Source: Muribaculaceae bacterium Isolate-037 (Harlan) (GTDB lineage: Bacteria > Bacteroidota > Bacteroidia > Bacteroidales > Muribaculaceae). From it: a stretch of 64,000 nt of DNA. A program made the position numbers and the translations under genes. Of the stretch, positions 19,059 through 31,316 are shown piece by piece (the stretch's first letter is position 1; the number at the start of each line of letters is the position of its first letter). Under the pieces are notes generated by a model. That model was given only the letters and a program-made list of their open reading frames with translations, ran no database searches and was not told the DNA's origin. The stretch covers positions 1 through 64,000 of the forward strand of contig RIAZ01000014.1 in assembly GCA_003762615.1 (NCBI GenBank), in the 5' to 3' direction.

Positions 19059-19949
19059 TTATCTCTCCACCTGCCCTCCCAGGATGTCGAGCAACTCGGT
19101 GGTGATGCCTTGCTGACGGAGCTTGTTGAATTCAAGCTGCAACGACTCCAAAAGCTTCTTGGCATTGTCGTTGGCACTCTGCATCGCCATGACTCTCGCC
19201 GCCTGTTCGGAGGCACGGTTCTCTATGGTGATCTCCTGCATCGTGGATGCCACAAACATAGGCAGAACCTCATTGAAAATCGTGTTGACGTCCGGTTCGA
19301 ATATATATAGCTTGTTATCTGATTCTCCTTCTGTGCTGTTCCCCTCTATCGCCGCACGACTTACGGGGAATAGCTGGTCGACAGTCAGTATCTGCTTGCT
19401 CATGCTCTTGAATTGCATGTAGACCACCTCGATCATATCAAGGTCGCCGGAGATGAAACTGTCTTTCAATTCTCTGACGAAACCATTGACAACAGACGGC
19501 GCCATCTTTGAGTCGACCCCTTCTGTGAGATGCACCCGCGTGAGATGATCCTGCAATTTCTTCGTTGCCTTCGCTATCTTCTTTCCGATAGGATAAAGCG
19601 TGATCTCAAGATGCTCCCCATATTTCTCACGCAACGTCCTCAATTCTATAAGCACCTGCTTGAAGATGTTGAGATTGTATGCGCCACATAGGCCATCATC
19701 CGTGCCGAACACGACCATTCCCATACGCTTCACCTCCCTTTCCTGAAGGAGCGGCGAATCGAATTCCATACCCGTGTCGAGCAAATGACCCATGATCGAT
19801 TTCACTTGGTTTCGGAAGGGAAGAAGCTTCTTTAGCTCCTGCTCATTCTTATGCACCTTTGCGGAGGAAATCATCTTCATCGCCCCGGTGATCTTTTCGC
19901 TTGACGATACCGAACCGATACGAGTTTTTAAGGCTTTTAGTGTTGCCAT
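19059..19949 (-). CDS. atpG: AtpG, F1 ATP synthase gamma subunit
   Basis: The 296-residue central rotor shaft begins ATLKALKTRIGSVSSSEKITGAMKMISSAK, the classic N-terminal helix, and ends with the C-terminal helix ASEQAARVMAMQSANDNAKKLLESLQLEFNKLRQQGITTELLDI. Both helices form the coiled coil inside the alpha3beta3 ring. It is the last atp gene, separated from atpA by 112 bp, the widest gap inside the nuo/atp block. Confidence 0.97.
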   Translation of the reverse strand: MATLKALKTRIGSVSSSEKITGAMKMISSAKVHKNEQELKKLLPFRNQVKSIMGHLLDTGMEFDSPLLQEREVKRMGMVVFGTDDGLCGAYNLNIFKQVLIELRTLREKYGEHLEITLYPIGKKIAKATKKLQDHLTRVHLTEGVDSKMAPSVVNGFVRELKDSFISGDLDMIEVVYMQFKSMSKQILTVDQLFPVSRAAIEGNSTEGESDNKLYIFEPDVNTIFNEVLPMFVASTMQEITIENRASEQAARVMAMQSANDNAKKLLESLQLEFNKLRQQGITTELLDILGGQVER

Positions 19950-20022
19950 CTGTGTTGCTTGTAATGGTTTTATTTGTTATGGCTGCCTGTCGCAGACAGA
20001 CCGCACGTTATGACATGACAGG

Positions 20023-20046
20023 GGTGGAAGCTGAATGACTTCCACC
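20023..20046 (-). other. mRNA hairpin between atpA and atpG
   Basis: A perfect 8-bp stem GGTGGAAG/CTTCCACC with an 8-nt loop lies in the 112-bp gap between atpA and atpG. No T-run follows it on the minus strand, so it is not a typical terminator. It could stabilise or process the transcript or be a weak attenuator. Confidence 0.5.
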
Positions 20047-20061
20047 ACTGTATGACATTTT

Positions 20062-21636
<1,575 letters not shown>

Positions 21637-21640
21637 TTTC

Positions 21641-22186
21641 TCACTTGCTACTTAAGAGGGTTTGACGTAGTTGTTCGAGTTCGTTGCTTATAGAGGCATC
21701 CATCCTTACGGAATCGACGTCTATGACGAACCCGCCGATCAGGTCAGGGTTGACCGATTGTGAAAATTCGAGTGTTGAACCTTTGAACGCACGCTCCACC
21801 AACTGACGCAACTGTTGCATCTGCGAGGCAGGCAATTCTGCAGCCGTCGTGATGTTGACCTGAAGGATATTATTCTCCTTCCGATATATATCGCGATAGG
21901 CAAGCATCATACGGTAGGCGTATTCCGTGCGCTTATGCTCAAGTATCAGCTTGACAAATCGAGCATACGCACCGTCGGTCTCACCACCTGCCGCCGACAA
22001 CAGGAGCTTCTCCTTATCTTCGGCCTTGACAAACGGATTTGACAGTACCTTCTGCATGTCGGGGGCACTCCGGAAGGAGTCAACCACCCTGTTCATCAGG
22101 TCGTATACAGCTTTCGTCGTGCCGTGTTCCGACGCATATTTATACAGCGCCTTTGCATATCTATATGGTATGAGACCGTTGTCCAT
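21641..22186 (-). CDS. atpH: AtpH, F1 ATP synthase delta subunit
   Basis: The 181-residue protein begins [17 protein letters not shown], the OSCP/delta N-terminal helix bundle, and has the C-terminal segment [33 protein letters not shown] typical of the family. It joins the b-subunit stator to the top of F1. It is 4 bp from both atpF and atpA. Confidence 0.95.
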   Translation of the reverse strand: MDNGLIPYRYAKALYKYASEHGTTKAVYDLMNRVVDSFRSAPDMQKVLSNPFVKAEDKEKLLLSAAGGETDGAYARFVKLILEHKRTEYAYRMMLAYRDIYRKENNILQVNITTAAELPASQMQQLRQLVERAFKGSTLEFSQSVNPDLIGGFVIDVDSVRMDASISNELEQLRQTLLSSK

Positions 22187-22190
22187 CAGA

Positions 22191-22685
22191 TCAATTATTC
22201 TCTATTTCGTCCAACAATTTGTTTACAAGCTCACTCTGTGCCTTATCGCTCTGAAGATTGTTGCGAACCATCTTCTCGGCTATGTCGAGAGAGAACTTGC
22301 TTACTTCATTTCTAAACTGAAGCTCTGCTTCCTTGCGTGACTGTTCTATCGACACCTTGGCAGCATCCATTACTTTCTTCGCCTCCTCGGAAGCCTCTTT
22401 CTTTGCCTCCTCGATGATCTGAGATTTCATTTTTGCCGCATCACGCAACATTTCGGCCTGCTGCTTCCTTGCCTCATCGATATATTTCTGAGCGTCGGCA
22501 CGGGCGGAATCGAGTTGAGCCTTTGCCTCCTTCGCATATTCCACTCCCTTGTCGATTGTGTCTGCTCGCTCGTCCATATTCTTGAGTATCACCGGCCATC
22601 CCCACTTCCACAACACTATGAAGAGGATCGCGAAGGCGATAAACATCCAGAAGACCAAGCCTAATTCCGGCGTGAATAATTCCAT
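22191..22685 (-). CDS. atpF: AtpF, F0 ATP synthase b subunit
   Basis: The 164-residue stator subunit has one N-terminal membrane helix (LGLVFWMFIAFAILFIVLWKWGWP) followed by a long charged coiled coil with many Ala/Lys/Glu residues. This layout and size are standard for subunit b. It sits between atpE and atpH. Confidence 0.95.
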   Translation of the reverse strand: MELFTPELGLVFWMFIAFAILFIVLWKWGWPVILKNMDERADTIDKGVEYAKEAKAQLDSARADAQKYIDEARKQQAEMLRDAAKMKSQIIEEAKKEASEEAKKVMDAAKVSIEQSRKEAELQFRNEVSKFSLDIAEKMVRNNLQSDKAQSELVNKLLDEIENN

Positions 22686-22715
22686 TATGATAAATTATTA
22701 CGGTGGTCGATTGGC

Positions 22716-22973
<258 letters not shown>

Positions 22974-23007
22974 TTAATGTGTTATTTGTATTATTTATTG
23001 TTTTTCT

Positions 23008-24327
23008 TTATTTGGTTGCCGGGATGGATACTTCCGTATCTTCCGACGGGAGTTGCTCATGCTTCACCTCTTCATGCTTCGATTCATGATGGCCGTCCTC
23101 CTGGCTCATAGAGATAAACAGGGTGGCGAGAAGGGTGAATACGTATGCCTGGATAAAGCTCACCAGAACATCGAGCGCAAGCATGAATATAGAGAAGAGC
23201 AAGGAGACCACCACCGAGCCTTTTGCCGCCATGTCGCCGAATGCCGCAAAGATGAAGATCAGAAGCGTCAGCGTGATGACAATCATGTGACCGCCCATCA
23301 TATTCGCAAAGAGACGGACACACAAGGCTGCCGGCTTAGTGAAGATGCCGAAGATCTCGATAAACTGCATGATAGGCAACGGGAACTTCAGGAACAACGG
23401 AACATCGGGCCAGAAAATCTCTTTCCAATAATGCTTCGTGCTGGTGACGTTAGTGACTATGAATACCAACACCGCGAGCACAAGCGTGATGGATATGTTG
23501 CCTGTCAGGTTTGCTCCGCCGGGGAAGATCACGATGAGCCCGACAAGGTTCATCACGAGGATAAAGAAGAAACACGTCAGCAGGAATGGCGCGAATTTCT
23601 TCGACTTGTCCTTCAGTGTCGACTTTATGACGCCCGTATAGATGAAATCTATCAGCATCTCCATGAAGCCCATGCCCTTGCGCGGAGCCTTCAGACCCTT
23701 CCGGGCATACCATCTCACAACCGACATGACCATTGCCGTCACTATAATCACAGTGATGAACAGGGCAAGCACGTTCTTTGTGATGGAGATATCCAACGGA
23801 CGATATTCCCTGTAGTACTTACCATCAAACAGCACGTAGCCGTCAACCACGCGGTCAACGCCATATTCGCCGCTGAGTGTGGAGTCGGATTGCGCGGCGG
23901 CAAGCCTGGTCTTATCTGACTCTGTATCGGCAGGGAAGATTTCGACCAGTTTGTTGGCATGGCTGCTGACATGAGCCAATACGAAACGATAGGTCTTACC
24001 ATCTTTCTCTATCTCCACAATCTGAGGCACAGCCTCTGTCTCTGTCTTGCCTGTGGCGTCATCAGCCACCTCTTCCATCTTCGTGAGACGGGAGGAGGAA
24101 AATGTGATCCATTTGCCATCTTCCGCTCTGACTATCACGGGAAGAGGTATGCGGTAGACATGGCTGAAGGGTACTTCCCAGCCATATCCATCGCCAAGGT
24201 GATGGAACATTATCTCTTTGACATTCACCTTGCCCTCCTCTCCGGAGCCGGATGCTTTCATTTCTGCCGGCAGGATGCAGAGAAAGGCGAGGATTGCCAA
24301 AACCGTTATTTTTATTCTTGAGTTCAT
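23008..24327 (-). CDS. atpB: AtpB, F0 ATP synthase a subunit with long exported N-terminal extension
   Basis: The protein has 439 residues against about 270 in E. coli. The extra part is N-terminal: a signal-peptide-like start (ITVLAILAFLCILPAEMKA) and a periplasmic stretch of roughly 150 residues (IPLPVIVRAEDGKWITFSS and following). The a-subunit core follows, with FTKPAALCVRLFANMMGGHM holding the essential Arg of the proton half-channels. A His/Glu-rich tail (QEDGHHESKHEEVKHEQ) closes it. A long exported extension is usual in Bacteroidetes but its role is unknown to me. Confidence 0.96.
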   Translation of the reverse strand: MNSRIKITVLAILAFLCILPAEMKASGSGEEGKVNVKEIMFHHLGDGYGWEVPFSHVYRIPLPVIVRAEDGKWITFSSSRLTKMEEVADDATGKTETEAVPQIVEIEKDGKTYRFVLAHVSSHANKLVEIFPADTESDKTRLAAAQSDSTLSGEYGVDRVVDGYVLFDGKYYREYRPLDISITKNVLALFITVIIVTAMVMSVVRWYARKGLKAPRKGMGFMEMLIDFIYTGVIKSTLKDKSKKFAPFLLTCFFFILVMNLVGLIVIFPGGANLTGNISITLVLAVLVFIVTNVTSTKHYWKEIFWPDVPLFLKFPLPIMQFIEIFGIFTKPAALCVRLFANMMGGHMIVITLTLLIFIFAAFGDMAAKGSVVVSLLFSIFMLALDVLVSFIQAYVFTLLATLFISMSQEDGHHESKHEEVKHEQLPSEDTEVSIPATK

Positions 24328-24364
24328 TCCTTGTTGTTTTTACCGATTTCTATCCCTGATGTCG

Positions 24365-24601
24365 TCAATAGACGCATACTGACACCACGTTATTGTCAAC
24401 GTCTACCAGCCCACCGCCGATTTCCACACTGATTTCCTCGCCGCCCGGAGTGCGATACTGCACCGAGCCCGCCTTTAACACCGAGATCAGAGAGGCGTGG
24501 TTCTTCAACACAGTGAACGACCCGAGGGCTCCGGGCATCGTCACCGCCTCTGCTTCCCCTTTGAAGAGGATTTCATTTGGAGATATTATTTCAAGTGTCA
24601 T
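24365..24601 (-). CDS. atpC: AtpC, F1 ATP synthase epsilon subunit, short form
   Basis: The 78-residue protein contains only the N-terminal beta-sandwich (MTLEIISPNEILFKGEAEAVTMPG, then GSFTVLKNHASLISVLKAG). The C-terminal two-helix domain that inhibits ATP hydrolysis in E. coli and Bacillus enzymes is absent. Short epsilon subunits are usual in Bacteroidetes. It follows atpD by 43 bp. Confidence 0.95.
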   Translation of the reverse strand: MTLEIISPNEILFKGEAEAVTMPGALGSFTVLKNHASLISVLKAGSVQYRTPGGEEISVEIGGGLVDVDNNVVSVCVY

Positions 24602-24644
24602 GTACTGGATTTTAGTTGATTTATTTTGTCAGCTGCGGTTTGTC

Positions 24645-26162
<1,518 letters not shown>

Positions 26163-26179
26163 TTATTTCTTGGTTATGT

Positions 26180-27256
26180 TTAGAAATGCCAGCCGAATGC
26201 CACGATGACAGCCATCAGGATAAGGTTGAAAAGCGACAACGGCATCAGATATTTCCATTCGAACGACAGCATCTGGTCAATTCTCACACGGGGGAACGTC
26301 CATTTGAACCATATTATGACATACGATACAAAGAAACTCTTGCCCAGGAACCATACGATCGACGGAATATAGTTCATCACGTTGTTGAATCCTTCCCACC
26401 CGGGGATATGGAGCGGCATCCATCCTCCGAGGAACATAAGGGAGGCGATACCCGACACGATGAACAGGTTGAGGTATTCTGCAAGATAGAAGAATCCGAA
26501 GTGAATACCGGAGTATTCGGTGTGATAACCGGCGGTAAGCTCATGCTCTGCCTCCGGAAGGTCAAAAGGACCACGGTTGGTCTCCGCTGTCGCTGCCACG
26601 ATATAGATCAGGAAAGCGATGACTGCGGGGATATGGCCTCTGAAGATAAACCATGCCTTATCCTGTGCCCATACAAGCTCGTTGATGTTCATTGTGCCTG
26701 ACATCACGATGATGGTCATGAGGGCAAGACCGAGCGACAGCTCATAACTGATCATCTGCGCGCCGCTTCGCATTGCGCCGATGAGCGTATACTTGTTGTT
26801 GGATGCCCAGCCGGCAAGCAGGATGCCGAGTACACCCACGGAGGAGACGGCGAGGATGAAGAAGATGCCTATGTTGTAGTCAATGATCTGAAGACCATTG
26901 CCCCATGGCAGACACGCAAGCATCACTACTGAAGAGGTGATCACCAGATACGGCGCAAGTTTGAAGAGGAAGCGGTCGGTGTCCTTAAGGCTGATAAGCT
27001 CTTTGACGAGAATCTTGAACATATCGGCAAACACCTGCAGCAAACCCCATTTACCTACGCGCATAGGTCCGAGACGACACTGGAACCATGCACACAGTTT
27101 GCGCTCGTAAAGAATATAGAAAAGGGCGAGCACCGTATAGGTGAGCAGCACCAGCAGAGCTATGACGACACATTCCACGAGAACAGTGGCCCATTCCGGG
27201 AGGAAGCCCATCAGAAAATTATTGAACTCGCTGGTCCATATTCCGAAATTAAACAT
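26180..27256 (-). CDS. nuoH: NuoH, complex I quinone-site membrane subunit H
   Basis: The 358-residue protein has eight or more membrane helices and the typical [35 protein letters not shown] segment beside the quinone chamber (read as adjoining motifs), then [26 protein letters not shown]. It links the peripheral arm to the pumping subunits. It precedes atpD directly, where nuoI would normally be. Confidence 0.97.
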   Translation of the reverse strand: MFNFGIWTSEFNNFLMGFLPEWATVLVECVVIALLVLLTYTVLALFYILYERKLCAWFQCRLGPMRVGKWGLLQVFADMFKILVKELISLKDTDRFLFKLAPYLVITSSVVMLACLPWGNGLQIIDYNIGIFFILAVSSVGVLGILLAGWASNNKYTLIGAMRSGAQMISYELSLGLALMTIIVMSGTMNINELVWAQDKAWFIFRGHIPAVIAFLIYIVAATAETNRGPFDLPEAEHELTAGYHTEYSGIHFGFFYLAEYLNLFIVSGIASLMFLGGWMPLHIPGWEGFNNVMNYIPSIVWFLGKSFFVSYVIIWFKWTFPRVRIDQMLSFEWKYLMPLSLFNLILMAVIVAFGWHF

Positions 27257-27310
27257 AATTTTTTATTGAAAGTCGTTTGCGGTTGTTTTGTTAAGTCGCT
27301 TATTATAGTA

Positions 27311-28942
27311 TTAACGGTCAATATCCGGTATCACAAAGTCAAGGGCGGCACCGATCGTGATCAAGTCAGCGATCATATAGCCCGAGCATGTGAGATCCAT
27401 GACTCCGACAAGGTTGAAACACGGGCTCTGGAAATGAACACGGTAAGGATTCTTGCCTCCGTCCGACTCAATGTAGACTCCAAACGTGCCACGGCTTGCC
27501 TCCACCTGCTGATACCAATTGCCGGCAGGAAGTTTCACCACCTTCGGCACCTGTGCGCGTATATCCCCTTCCGGAATCCTGTCAACAAGCTGCTCAAGAA
27601 TCTTGCAGCTCTGCTCTATCTCTTTCATTCTCACCATGTAGCGTGAATAAGAGTCGCAACCGGTCTCAAGCACCTCCTCGAAATCAAGTTCCGAATAGAT
27701 GGAATACGGGTGCTTCTTACGGCAGTCGCAGCTCCAATTGGAGCCTCTTCCGCTCGGTCCGGTGATGGCATAATTGATAGCATCCTCTTTTGAAAGATGA
27801 CCCACTTTCTTAAGACGGTTCTTGGCGATAAGGTTGCCGCTGAACACCTTGTGATACTCCTTCAGACGCTCCGGCATGATGCGAATAAGCTCCTTTACGT
27901 CTTTCACGAAATCAGGATGAAGGTCGGCAATCACGCCGCCTATCACGTTATAGTTCATCGACATACGTGCACCGCAAGTCTTCTCAAAAATATCAAGCAC
28001 CATCTCACGCTCACGGAAGCCGTAGAAGAATGCCGTGGTTGCGCCGAGGTCCATGGCAGTACAGCCAAACGATAGCAGGTGGCTGGATATACGCATCAGC
28101 TCATCCATCATCACTCGTATCACCTCTGCCCTCCGCGGAATCTCAAGTCCCATGGCCTTCTCGATACACATACAGAGGCAATGACGGTTCTGGTGGGCGG
28201 ACATATAGTCCATACGGTCAGTGAAATGAAGGATCTGCGGATAGGTCATCCCTTCGCAAAGTTTCTCAATTCCACGATGGATATAGCCGGAAACCACGTC
28301 TACTTTCTTCACTGTCTCGCCATCTACGGCTGCACGGAAACGCATCACACCGTGGGTAGAGGGATGCTGCGGACCGATGTTGACCACATAGTCATCCTCC
28401 TCAAACACCTTGCCGGGCACTGCCTTCACCTTGCCGGAGGCATCCTCCACGTAGCTGACCGTGTCATCCTCATTCTGCTCGTCTTCAGCAGGTATGGGGT
28501 TGAGTTTCGGATCAGCATCGTAGTCTTTTCTCAAAGGATAGCCCTTCCAGTCGTTGCGAAGGAAGAACCTGCGCATATCCGGATGGTTGATAAACTTTAT
28601 GCCGTAAAAGTCGAATACCTCTCTCTCCTGAAAGTTAGCCACTTTCCACAGATCGCTGACGCTATGAATCATAGGATTCTCGCGATCTGCCACTGCCACC
28701 TTGACAGATATGACCTCCCAGTTGCGCGACGTCGACGTCAGATAATATACCACGCCGAGAGAATCTTTCCAATCCATGCCAACCACTGCGGTAAGGACAT
28801 CGAACTCAAGTCCTCTGGTCTCTTTGAGAGCCTTGGCAAAGCTATGCCAGTCTTTCTCCTCGACTGTCACCATCAGGGTCTCGCCCTCTGTGAAGACAGC
28901 TCCGGGAAGAATACTGCTGATTTTTTCTTTTATATCGCTCAT
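27311..28942 (-). CDS. nuoCD: NuoCD, fused complex I subunits C and D
   Basis: With the start MSDIKEKISSILPGA at 28942 the protein has 543 residues. Residues 1 to about 165 are the NuoC (30 kDa) domain, with WKVANFQEREVFDFYGIKF and the RRFFLRNDWKGYPLRKDY segment. The rest is the NuoD (49 kDa) domain, which starts near VNIGPQHPSTHGVMRF, the conserved His-rich quinone-site loop. C-D fusion occurs in several bacterial lineages, including Bacteroidetes. The upstream ATG at 28960 would add six residues and is less likely. Confidence 0.96.
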   Translation of the reverse strand: MSDIKEKISSILPGAVFTEGETLMVTVEEKDWHSFAKALKETRGLEFDVLTAVVGMDWKDSLGVVYYLTSTSRNWEVISVKVAVADRENPMIHSVSDLWKVANFQEREVFDFYGIKFINHPDMRRFFLRNDWKGYPLRKDYDADPKLNPIPAEDEQNEDDTVSYVEDASGKVKAVPGKVFEEDDYVVNIGPQHPSTHGVMRFRAAVDGETVKKVDVVSGYIHRGIEKLCEGMTYPQILHFTDRMDYMSAHQNRHCLCMCIEKAMGLEIPRRAEVIRVMMDELMRISSHLLSFGCTAMDLGATTAFFYGFREREMVLDIFEKTCGARMSMNYNVIGGVIADLHPDFVKDVKELIRIMPERLKEYHKVFSGNLIAKNRLKKVGHLSKEDAINYAITGPSGRGSNWSCDCRKKHPYSIYSELDFEEVLETGCDSYSRYMVRMKEIEQSCKILEQLVDRIPEGDIRAQVPKVVKLPAGNWYQQVEASRGTFGVYIESDGGKNPYRVHFQSPCFNLVGVMDLTCSGYMIADLITIGAALDFVIPDIDR

Positions 28943-28987
28943 CTTGTCTCTTGGTTCCAATATAATCTTCTACTTAATCAAGGGCTC

Positions 28988-29599
28988 TCAATCTATCCTA
29001 CCCTTCTCCTCGGGATGCTGTGCGAAGAATTCCGCGATTTTCTCCTTGCGGTTGACGCCTCCGAAGAATTTCTGCACCTTGATCTTACGCTGCAACTGCA
29101 TCAGACCGTAGAACATTGCCTCCGGACGGGGCGGGCAACCGGGGATGAACACGTCGACCGGAAGGATATGGTCAACACCGGGCACTACACAGTAGGAGTT
29201 TTTGAACGGACCGCCGGATACGGCACAACCTCCGCACGCTATCACGTACTTAGGCTCGGCAAGCTGCTCATACAGACGACGGAGCACCGGCGCCATGCGA
29301 TGCACAATCGTGCCCTGCACCATTATATAGTCGGCCTGACGGGGTGAGTTACGCGCCACCTCAAAGCCGAAACGAGCCATGTCGTAGCGTGCTGCGCCAA
29401 GGCTCATAAACTCTATGGCACAGCAGCTCGTGCCGAAACACAAAGGCCAGAGTGAGTTGGCTATACCCCAATTGATCAGCTGATCAATCTTGCCTACCAT
29501 CACATTCGCTCCCGTAGCATTGAGTTCCTCCACGAGTTTGTCGATATACTCGTTGTCTTTGAAGTCCTCATGCTTCATGCTCTTGATCTTCACTTCCAT
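28988..29599 (-). CDS. nuoB: NuoB, complex I N2-cluster subunit
   Basis: I place the start at the ATG at 29599 (MEVKIKSMKHEDFKDNEY), giving 203 residues and a 10-bp overlap with the nuoA end; the longer frame to 29710 is nuoA sequence read out of frame. The vicinal cysteines of cluster N2 are in CFGTSCCAIEF (Cys59, Cys60), with further ligands in IACGGC and IPGCPPRPEA. An alternative start 21 bp downstream is possible. Confidence 0.94.
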   Translation of the reverse strand: MEVKIKSMKHEDFKDNEYIDKLVEELNATGANVMVGKIDQLINWGIANSLWPLCFGTSCCAIEFMSLGAARYDMARFGFEVARNSPRQADYIMVQGTIVHRMAPVLRRLYEQLAEPKYVIACGGCAVSGGPFKNSYCVVPGVDHILPVDVFIPGCPPRPEAMFYGLMQLQRKIKVQKFFGGVNRKEKIAEFFAQHPEEKGRID

Positions 29600-29961
29600 T
29601 GCAACGCTCCTTTCCGCCATGCGTAGGCAAGGCCCATAATAAGCACAAACATGAAGATGCCGATGCACAGAAGACCCTGCGGACCAAGGCTGCGCATCAC
29701 CACTGACCAAGGATAGAGGAACACTGTCTCCACATCAAAGATAAGGAAGAGTATGGCAAAGATATAGTAGCCAGCCTTGAACTGAATCATTGACTTGCCA
29801 CGCGTTGGTATACCACACTCATAAGGCTCCGACTTCTTGACAGAATACGATTTCGGAGAAATCAACTTCGCTATCAACAAAGCAGCAAATACAAGACCGA
29901 TGCCCGTCAACGTGGCGGTCACTGCCAATGCATTGTTGCTTATCTCCAACAAAAGATTCAT
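29590..29961 (-). CDS. nuoA: NuoA, complex I membrane subunit A
   Basis: The 123-residue protein has three membrane helices. The loop PYECGIPTRG after the first helix is the signature of subunit A and lies near the quinone site. It is the first gene of the nuo/atp block, and its stop overlaps the nuoB start. Confidence 0.95.
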   Translation of the reverse strand: MNLLLEISNNALAVTATLTGIGLVFAALLIAKLISPKSYSVKKSEPYECGIPTRGKSMIQFKAGYYIFAILFLIFDVETVFLYPWSVVMRSLGPQGLLCIGIFMFVLIMGLAYAWRKGALQWK

Positions 29962-30034
29962 ATAATCGTCTTATTTTTAAATAATTATTCTCTCAACTTT
30001 TTATTTTGACCGGGTTATGGTACTCAATCATTTG

Positions 30035-30042
30035 CAAAGGTA
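30035..30042 (-). promoter_or_regulatory. -7 box of the nuo/atp operon
   Basis: The minus strand reads TACCTTTGC, a full match to the -7 consensus, 74 bp ahead of the nuoA ATG. The leader would be about 65 nt. The -33 region is AT-rich with no clear TTG. I found no comparable box at the nuoH/atpD or atpG/nuoI junctions. Confidence 0.6.
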
Positions 30043-30149
30043 CGAAAAATTATCGTTCTTAAAAATTTTTATTGCACATAAATTTGACTTTTATGCAACT
30101 TTTATTTTCTATTTCCAATCTCCGTAATACTCATATCCACTCTCATGAC

Positions 30150-30184
30150 AAAAAATGAGGAAGCCTTTTTCTGACTTCCTCATT
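30150..30184 (-). terminator. terminator after the 30.2-kb lipoprotein gene
   Basis: On the minus strand a perfect 10-bp stem AATGAGGAAG/CTTCCTCATT is followed by TTTTTTG. It lies about 36 bp after the stop at 30220. Confidence 0.85.
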
Positions 30185-30219
30185 ATCTGTAGGTAGATTT
30201 ATCGGACGATGGATACAGA

Positions 30220-31218
30220 TCACATGTTCTCGGGAATCTTGACGTAGCTGCCGGAGAAGTAGCCCTTGTAGGTGTCGGCCACGCTGAATTCCATTCTGGT
30301 GCTTGTGAGCCATGAGTTTGTCATCACCATCTTGAACTCATTGAATTTAAACGTCGGATAGGGAGTAAATTTATCCGGATCCGGGAGTGCGGGAAGATTC
30401 CCTTCCGGAATCAGAGGAATGATATCCTTTCCGCTGATCTCATAGCTTTCGCCTTGGAAGGTTATGTCAAGACCCGGAATATAGATAGCTGCCTTCTCTG
30501 GCTCTTTGTCGGAATCTGAGAATTTGGCATTGTAGATAACTATGCCAGCTTTCTTCTTATCAAGGTCCATGATCACCCTGTATACCATCTTCTCGCTCTC
30601 AGCCATTCCCGACATGCCGTTGGGTAGAGAATACGAAGTGTTGGTCTTGCCGGCATAGAAGGCATCGCAGAAGAAGGTCTTCACCTTATATTCTGACCCG
30701 AAATCATACTGTGCCACCACAAGCGGAGATATATAGCCTGTCATGTTGGGATAGAACACGGTGCCGGGGATGTAAGAGATCTTACCCTTTTCATCCTTCT
30801 GTGTGGGAGTGAACACCTTGTTGGGCAGGAAATCTTTAGGGAGATTATCGTATGCACTCAGCATGAAAGTGCCGTTGCTTATCTCATATCCTCCTGATGC
30901 CGGATCGCTGCTAACGTTCTTGATTATCTGCTTATATCCGCCGACGTTGACCACGGGATAAGTCTGAGTTACAAACGTGCGGGCAGTATTGTTGATGGAA
31001 AGACTGGTAGTCGAAACCGACATATCCCATAACGATGCCGACATCTTGCTCTTGAAGGTATAGGAACCGTAAGACATTGTCGGAGTGGTGCCATCCTTCG
31101 GAATCACGAAGTTGCAGGTGGGATAAGTCATCGTCTGCTCATTCTCTCCGTTGCCGGTGTTGCAGGCAGTCAGAAGAAGCGAACATCCCGCAAGTGCGTA
31201 AATCAACTTTTTTTTCAT
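30220..31218 (-). CDS. putative lipoprotein, unknown family
   Basis: The 332-residue protein starts MKKKLIYALAGCSLLLTAC, a clear lipoprotein signal with the lipid-bearing Cys at residue 19. The rest has alternating polar/hydrophobic pattern, with phrases such as FSDSDKEPEKAAIYIPGLDITFQG, suggesting an all-beta exported protein. I do not recognise the family. It follows the TonB-dependent receptor gene by 98 bp on the same strand, which is the usual arrangement of receptor and surface lipoprotein in Bacteroidetes, so it may help bind the same ligand. No SusD-type TPR layout is visible. A strong terminator follows. Confidence 0.75.
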   Translation of the reverse strand: MKKKLIYALAGCSLLLTACNTGNGENEQTMTYPTCNFVIPKDGTTPTMSYGSYTFKSKMSASLWDMSVSTTSLSINNTARTFVTQTYPVVNVGGYKQIIKNVSSDPASGGYEISNGTFMLSAYDNLPKDFLPNKVFTPTQKDEKGKISYIPGTVFYPNMTGYISPLVVAQYDFGSEYKVKTFFCDAFYAGKTNTSYSLPNGMSGMAESEKMVYRVIMDLDKKKAGIVIYNAKFSDSDKEPEKAAIYIPGLDITFQGESYEISGKDIIPLIPEGNLPALPDPDKFTPYPTFKFNEFKMVMTNSWLTSTRMEFSVADTYKGYFSGSYVKIPENM

Positions 31219-31316
31219 TTCAATTATATTTATGTTATTGGTTATATTATTTTTTCAGTTTTCGACATGAGCATACGCCCACTTTTTTAGAGACATAATA
31301 CCGGCATACCCTCAGC

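Noticed and set aside
23053..23919. 288-codon open frame on the plus strand across atpB
   Set aside because: It is antisense to atpB, rich in His, Arg and Gln, and has no family features; it reflects the codon use of atpB.
27257..27310. Separate promoter between nuoCD and nuoH
   Set aside because: No TAnnTTTG box is visible on the minus strand in this gap.
28079..29347. 422-codon open frame on the plus strand across nuoCD and nuoB
   Set aside because: Antisense to two confident genes and without any recognisable domain.
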